Shown here in pieces: positions 58,837-64,000 of a stretch of 64,000 bases of DNA. Origin of the DNA: Holtermannia corniformis (Eukaryota; Basidiomycota; Tremellomycetes; Holtermanniales); assembly GCA_001599935.1 (NCBI GenBank), contig BCIJ01000020.1, positions 319,377-383,376 on the forward strand, in the 5' to 3' direction. The notes beneath the pieces are model-generated. The model was given only the letters and a program-made list of their open reading frames with translations, did not search any database and was not told the origin of the DNA. Both the position numbers and the translations under genes were made by a program. The first letter of the stretch is position 1, and each line of letters opens with the position of its first letter.

Positions 58837-59548
58837 TCACGCGGTGGCATATGCAGGCTGACTATTAAACAACTCGTCCAGAGCCGGGTTCTGTTCCTCC
58901 AGCAGGACTTCCTCGTCCTCCTCCTCCTCAGCATCCCGTTGCTCATCATCGTTTACCTCATTGATCTCGTCGGCGTCGGCGTCGTTGATGTCGACGTCAA
59001 CGACGTCGTTGGCATCATGGTGAATACCGCCCTCGTCATGCCGTGTTGGTACATCTTGCTTCCACTCACCAAACGTGGGCACGCGAAGGACAGCATCCAG
59101 CGGTTCTAGATTGGCTTGTTGAGCCGGTTTCCACTCGGTACGGTCCGGTCCCAGCCACCTCTCTGGTAATGGGCTTTCACCGTTTACGCCAAGCTCACGC
59201 TGCACCTTCCTGAGATCTGATCTGATATGCCTGTGCACATGCCGCATTTCCCTTCGGTACTGCGATAACTGTGCCACCCGGTAAAGGGCCAGCTTGCGCT
59301 CGTGTAGCTGCCGAAGCCGAGCGTCGACGCTGGCCACCTCGACTGGCAGTGGCTCCGCCGCTTGTTGGTACAGAGCGTCTTCGACATTCTTCAGGCGGTC
59401 ATCTTCGTCATCGACCCACGCTCGCATACGTCTCCATTCCACTCGTAGTCGAATCAGCTCCTCGCGAGCGCGTTGGACTTTGTGATAGTAGCGCACTGCC
59501 TCGCGCATATGAGGTGCAGCCCATGCTTTTGTTGCTGCAACACGATCA

Positions 59549-59558
59549 GTTTGCAAAC
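59549..59558. repeat. GTTTGCAAAC palindrome copy 2
   Basis: Inside a transposase intron (GTCAGT donor, TTGCAG acceptor); the trailing CTGAT overlaps a possible branch site. Confidence 0.85.
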
Positions 59559-59790
59559 TTTGTGCGCGTGTGCGGAAGCTCGTCACTGACCAACTCCATC
59601 CGGTCGCAGGTCCTTGAGCGCCTCGAAACCATCTCGTTCACCGAACTGTATAATTTCTTGGAAGGTGACGGTAGGCTTGTTCATCCGTCGCGCCACGTTG
59701 TTGTACTTGGTGATCTTCGCCTTGATAGCCTTGTTGCGTTGCCCGAAAGCATTGTTGATTTGCTGCCTTGCTTTGTAACCTGCGCCAACA

Positions 59791-59800
59791 GTTTGCAAAC
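59791..59800. repeat. GTTTGCAAAC palindrome copy 3
   Basis: Inside a transposase intron (GTGAGT donor, GCGCAG acceptor), a few bases before the acceptor. Confidence 0.85.
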
Positions 59801-60591
59801 TTCCTGGACGCTCGCAGTCAGGTGCACACTCACCTGTGCCGGCCAGTCCCATTTTGTCCATCTCGAACAAGCGCTTGACTACTTCGCGCTCCAGTGTGTC
59901 GACTACTTCGAGGTATTCCAGTTGGTGTTCCATGGCCTCGATTCTCACCCATTCCGGGTCGCCCTCCTTGGGATACGGCACCCGCCAACTGTCGGCATAA
60001 CCCATGTACTTCACAGCGTGTCGATCTGCCAACTCGCGGCATCTCTCCTGGTGTTCCCATGGCCTGCTAAGCTCTGCCACTGTTATGCGCGCGATTCCAA
60101 TTGGATTTTGCGGGCCGATCGTATGCGTGGCTCTGTAGTGTCCCTCTGCCTCTTCGTACGTTTGCCTGGCAATTTGTCAGTCCTGCTCGTCAACTGCAAC
60201 GTGGTTGACCCACTTGGCCTTGTAGTACGCTCGCAGCAGTTGGATGAACTTGACTGCTTTGCGGTTCTCATCTCTTTGTCTTTTCTGGGCTGCAAAGTCC
60301 ATCCCTTGAACATAAGATGCTTCATCGGCAAAGGCCTTGANTATCGACTGGTCGGTAAGTTCGTATTCCAACTTGAGAGCCTCCAGCCGTCTGAGGGACT
60401 TGATGTGTTCAGCAATCGTCGCTGTCACTTTGCGACCCAGCAATCGTCCTATACACTTCAGCGACGGGATTGTCAAGTTGGCACACCCACCCATGTAGCG
60501 ATACTTCTGCCCGTTCCAGTGCATTACTGCCTGTTCAAGTAGCCAATGTCGTAGGTACTTGGTAGCTCGTCTACGTCATTTCAGCCTGCGA

Positions 60592-60601
60592 GTTTGCAAA
60601 C
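60592..60601. repeat. GTTTGCAAAC palindrome copy 4
   Basis: Inside a transposase intron (GTGGGT donor, GACGTAG acceptor) between GMAR and RATKYLRHW. Confidence 0.85.
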
Positions 60602-60988
60602 TGCTTGCATGTGACCCACCGCGCCATGCCCGCAAACCTGTTTGTGTAGGCAAAAAGGCGTTCGTTGCCTTCAAAGTCTTCCATTCCAGCGCCGCTCGTG
60701 CACATTGGATGATACACCACTTGACAAGTGCGGCTGTGTGCGTAGCCGTGGAATGATTCCATCACTGCCCCGCCCTCAGCATACGTCAAGATGGTTCATG
60801 ATTGGGCGCACAGATGTGTAGTCCACGTAGGGCGGCCAAGTCCTTGACCATGGGAGCATTCGCTACAGTGGAGCTGAACTTGCATCCGATGTCGTATCCG
60901 ATGACATTGGAAGCACCACAATTTTGCAAGAGCCAACGCGTGATGCTGAGAGCATACTTTGACCTAGCCCCAGATAGTTAGCTGTGCG

Positions 60989-60998
60989 GTTTGCAAAC
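60989..60998. repeat. GTTTGCAAAC palindrome copy 5
   Basis: Inside the intron that splits KSGER from SKYALS; donor GTGAGT, acceptor GGCTAG. Confidence 0.85.
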
Positions 60999-61684
60999 TG
61001 CGGGTGGGCCACTCACCTTTCTCCCGATTTGATCATGTCGCAATATTGGTGCACCACGCCATGCCGACAGATTAACGGGAACCACCCAGTCTCGTCCATT
61101 TTCTTGTTGCCCGCAATGCTATCACCACGCGCAGCCTTCCAACGCTCGGCGCACACATCCCCTTCGACAGCGGCATCTACAACGCGGTATCCGTAGTCGG
61201 GGTCTTGCCTGTCTCGCTCTGCAATCTCTTCGTGATTGTCGTCAAGGTCGTCTCGCAAAGCAGCCGCATCAGCCTGCGCTTTCTTGCGTGCGGCCGCAGC
61301 AGCGTCCCTCTGTTTCTTGTCACTGCGCAATTGCAGATCGCACTCATTGACGAAGTGCTCCGGTAGTCGGTGATGGTCAGTTAGATGAGGCCATCGATGC
61401 TCCTGGTGTGGGACATTGATACGCTGTTGAGAATTGTTGCCATCGATCGTGAACATTGCGTTGAACCTCATCCAAGGTTCGTCGGCGAGCTATAGCTAGT
61501 CAGTCCATTGAGCACTGCGATGACCACCTTCAAGACTTACCTTGTAGAAGCATTGCGGACAATCCCACGCAGCCAGTGCTGGTCCCACTTTTCTCTTGCC
61601 TGTAACGTCCAATGCCCCGAATGGGTGCACTGTAGATCGCTGTAGAGCAGTCATAATCTACCACACAGGTTAGCTCTGCATACG

Positions 61685-61694
61685 GTTTGCAAAC
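61685..61694. repeat. GTTTGCAAAC palindrome copy 6
   Basis: Inside a transposase intron beginning GTCAGCA and ending GGTAG; the copy lies right after the donor. Confidence 0.8.
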
Positions 61695-62310
61695 TGCTGA
61701 CCTTGAGCCTGTTGATGTGTTCCAGTCGTGAGTATATCCGGACCGCGTTGCTGAACAAGACTCTTGCGTGATCATTGTACTCAATCTGATACCGTCAGCG
61801 CTCGTTCGAGACCCGCCAGTGGACGAACCCCACTGAGGTCACAAAGCGTTCTTGTCATAGCCTGACGAGACACTTGTGCGTATGCGAGCAGCTTGAGATA
61901 CAGTTGTAGAGTGGGCACAGCAAACGCGATAGGATTGGGACCGCGCGAACCTGGGATCCAGCCTCGGGAGACCAGCTCATGATGAAGCGAGTGAGCATCA
62001 GGCTTATTGCATTTTCGGCAAGGTGGCGTTGCCGTTATGCAAATCTGCTCTCGACCTGTATCGTGTCACCATGGACATCGAGGCGCACTGGTGGTATACT
62101 CACCATTGACGCTTATGAGCTTGAGACGGTGAGCCTTGCCTGTCTGCCATGGATGGGATTGTCTGTGCCGGTAATGCAAGAGTGAATCGGCAAGGTCATC
62201 GTACTCTTCTTCCCATCGAGCCCATAGCTGTTCTTGGCGCAATGCGTATCTCGGGTTGCAACGAGGGGTTATTCGAGCTCGTCTAAGAGAAAGGTCAGGT
62301 ACTTCAACAA

Positions 62311-62320
62311 GTTTGCAAAC
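62311..62320. repeat. GTTTGCAAAC palindrome copy 7
   Basis: Inside an intron with donor GTGCGT and acceptor TCTTAG, before RARITPRCN; reading through the intron would instead encode QFANL. Confidence 0.75.
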
Positions 62321-63133
62321 TGCACGCACGGGTTCGATGTTCGTAGCAGTAGCTCGGCAACGGCCAGGTCGTTTTCTCCGTCTGTTACAGATACCAGTTC
62401 GTCATCGGAATCCCCATCGACTGTCGCGCGCCGTGCATGGTTGGCCCGACCCCCGGCCGCAGCAGCAATGTCATCCAGCACATTGTTCAAGTTGGGGGCC
62501 TCGTCGCGATCAGGTCCGTCGTCCTCGAAGCCTGCCATGTCCTCCCATCCGCCTTCGTCGTTGACTGTTGCTGTCGTGAGCGCCACTCTACTGTCGTGCG
62601 CAAGGCGACTTACGCATTTCGCCTGCTTGCATGGGCCCTGGTCCCACATCAAGCTGTCCGTCTCGAGCGTATTGTTCATCCAGTTCGTCGAAGTGGTCTT
62701 TCATGTCGCGCACTTTCTTGAGCAATCGTTGCCCATATAGTTTGCCTTTACCCTCGGCTGCGCGCATCTGATTGAGCCGGATGCCTCGAGCCTTCTCTTC
62801 CAAGCTCGGTATACCATATACCACTGGTCGATAGGCGGTTGTGCTACGATGTTCTCTAGTCTAACGACCATCTCAGTGATGCTCACACGCCCACAGAGAT
62901 CACCGCCGCTCACCACTGTTGCACCGTCTCCCCTCAACTTCATGATATACTTCAACTGATTCAGCCGGGCATCGTTGCCGGGATCGTACTTGATGTTGAA
63001 TTTCCTCGACATGGTACGTGTAAGGCAGAGAAGCCAGTCAATCAGCAACTACAACCTTCATACAAGAGGACGCGTCAATACAGATCACGTGGTCTTGCGA
63101 ACATCGTGGCAGGCGAGTGCATGTATGCAAACA

Positions 63134-63143
63134 GTTTGCAAAC
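63134..63143. repeat. GTTTGCAAAC palindrome copy 8
   Basis: Upstream of the transposase ATG in a putative intron starting GTGCGT; a partial second copy (TGCAAAC) abuts it, giving TGCAAACAGTTTGCAAAC. Confidence 0.8.
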
Positions 63144-63221
63144 GCACCTGTTGTGTTGCTGGTCAGCGTGTGGCTCAGATCTAGTCAAACATCCTTTTGA
63201 TCCCAAGTGTCTGTACATCCT

Positions 63222-63902
63222 CTACGGACCCATCATCTCCCACTGTGCCAACTCCTCGGATTCGTGCTTGACAGTCGACGTCTCGGTCGCGATCAGAACG
63301 TAGTCGTCCTTCTCGATGTCACATACTTCAACGCCGACAACCAACGACTCATTTGCCACGACAGCGTCGACGTCTCTCATAGCCTCCTCCATGTTGAGTA
63401 TCGATACCGGGCGATTATGCGCTGGTGCCCACAAGACCGGTGGGGGTTCCAAGCTTCCGTAACCTTCAGTGATGATGCACCAGAGGTGGTCCGGGTGGAA
63501 TACTGCCGCGCGCATGAGCAGGCCAGTCATGTAGAGCCGGTCTTCCACAGCTAGCTGGGCCCATACTGCTGGGAACATCCATGGTGATCCGTACAAAGTG
63601 TGGGACTTTGCTTCTGCCGGCGCTTCAGCACATGGGGTGATGCTGATGACGCGGACACGACATGACTCACTGAAGATCATCCACTCATAACGCAGGCGTA
63701 TCCTGACCACAATCTCAAACCCCACTTCTGGCTCTGGCTTGCCATCCGGGTCGTTTAGCCAGCCCCGGACTGACATTTGGTGTGCCAGCGCCGTTATATG
63801 GTTTCGGATCGAGCCAAAGTGACGAACCAAGCCCGAGACAGTGTCTGGCATTGGGACAGACTCCAGACAGCCAACGACGCGCTCGTGCTGAACGCGCAAC
63901 AT
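63222..63902 (-). CDS. ORF upstream of the KDZ transposase, 226 residues, unknown
   Basis: ATG at 63902, stop at 63222. Product: GLVRHFGSIRNHITALAHQM, EVGFEIVVRIRLRYEWMIFS, YGSPWMFPAVWAQL and VGVEVCDIEKDDYVLIATET. No family recognised. It could be a second gene of the element or its 5' exon. A chain of splice sites (donor at GTCCGT near the stop, a short exon CAACACAACAG, then an acceptor before TTGCTGATTGACTGG) keeps one frame into the transposase. The second of these putative introns contains a GTTTGCAAAC copy. Confidence 0.55.
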   Translation of the reverse strand: MLRVQHERVVGCLESVPMPDTVSGLVRHFGSIRNHITALAHQMSVRGWLNDPDGKPEPEVGFEIVVRIRLRYEWMIFSESCRVRVISITPCAEAPAEAKSHTLYGSPWMFPAVWAQLAVEDRLYMTGLLMRAAVFHPDHLWCIITEGYGSLEPPPVLWAPAHNRPVSILNMEEAMRDVDAVVANESLVVGVEVCDIEKDDYVLIATETSTVKHESEELAQWEMMGP

Positions 63903-64000
63903 CAATGTTACGACCCTAACCTGGTGGTCACGAGTGCCAGGCGGAGTAGACGGCGAGTCGTAGGGTTTGCCACGAAAGTCTTGTGAAAGGGTTGGACGAT

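Larger units (their letters stand above)
58837..63012 (-). mobile_element. KDZ (Kyakuja-Dileera-Zisupton) DNA transposon, transposase gene
   Basis: Multi-exon transposase read from the ATG at 63012 to TGA at 58837. KDZ-superfamily motifs in order: LAAWDCPQCFYKLADEPW, NAMFTIDGNNSQQRI (Asp of the DGN motif), CAERWKAA, DETGWFPLICRHGVVHQYCD, SKYALSITRWLL, NVIGYDIGCKF and MESFHGYAHSRTCQVVYHP, then GNERLFAY. The C-terminal third is helical (VDTLEREVVKRLFEMDKM; QRAREELIRLRVEWRRMRA) and ends acidic with an (E/D)-rich run. At least nine introns can be placed (e.g. within GER/SKYAL); no internal stop remains across the parts I could splice. That suggests a recent or domesticated copy. The exon joins near 62.6-62.9 kb are unclear. 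An N at 60341 makes one residue ambiguous. Confidence 0.85.

Noticed and set aside
58814..63143. CRISPR-like array
   Set aside because: Repeats are 10-bp palindromes spaced 0.2-1.2 kb apart inside a eukaryotic transposon gene; no regular spacers.

Overview
The window is a nuclear chromosome segment from a fungus, most likely a basidiomycete (possibly Pucciniomycotina; the genus cannot be named from this sequence). The evidence is GC-rich protein-coding DNA with many short introns (mostly 40-60 nt). These introns start with GTNNGT-type donors and carry CTGAC/CTAAC-like branch sites 10-20 nt before AG. Other evidence is typical fungal genes (ROT1, ATG27, a Kre9/KNH wall protein, CTK1), a secreted glycoprotein family well represented in basidiomycetes, and a KDZ-type DNA transposon. 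Genes are packed on both strands, often tail-to-tail with gaps under 150 bp or head-to-head with gaps of 77-600 bp. Coordinates run from start codon to stop codon and include introns. Introns were placed by hand from reading frame, splice signals and family motifs.

Left part (1-23.5 kb): a 5'-truncated amidohydrolase; a GPI-anchored Kre9/KNH-type protein; TAF12 (TFIID/SAGA); RRN6 (Pol I core factor); an extremely intron-rich intracellular alpha-amylase; a GCR1_C-like putative DNA-binding protein; four small unrecognised proteins; CCT6 (chaperonin); PAP1 (poly(A) polymerase); the U2 spliceosomal snRNA gene; a TFIIIC subunit 6-like protein (Pol III); and HAP3 (CCAAT-binding).

Middle part (24-44.5 kb): a CTK1/CDK12-like CTD kinase with a long RS-rich N-terminus; ROT1; two small unrecognised genes; a large secreted GPI-type glycoprotein; a mitochondrial PDK/BCKDK-type kinase; a BRD8-like bromodomain protein; a BTB protein; a DUF4112 membrane protein with an unresolved 5' end; a ~2.2 kb stretch without a convincing gene; mitochondrial ribosomal protein mL60; and mitochondrial NADH-cytochrome b5 reductase MCR1.

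Right part (44.6-64 kb): SF3B1/HSH155, whose U2 snRNA partner lies 23 kb away; ALG2; an apparent EH-domain/thiamine pyrophosphokinase fusion; a small helical protein; cyclin H (CCL1); ATG27; a Cup1-like LYR protein; and a multi-intron KDZ transposase with a second ORF just upstream. The KDZ region carries eight exact copies of the palindrome GTTTGCAAAC, six of them inside placed transposase introns. This is the most unusual sequence signal in the window. Many host genes serve transcription or RNA processing: subunits for Pol I, II and III initiation, CTD kinase, cyclin H, bromodomain adaptor, poly(A) polymerase, SF3B1 and U2.
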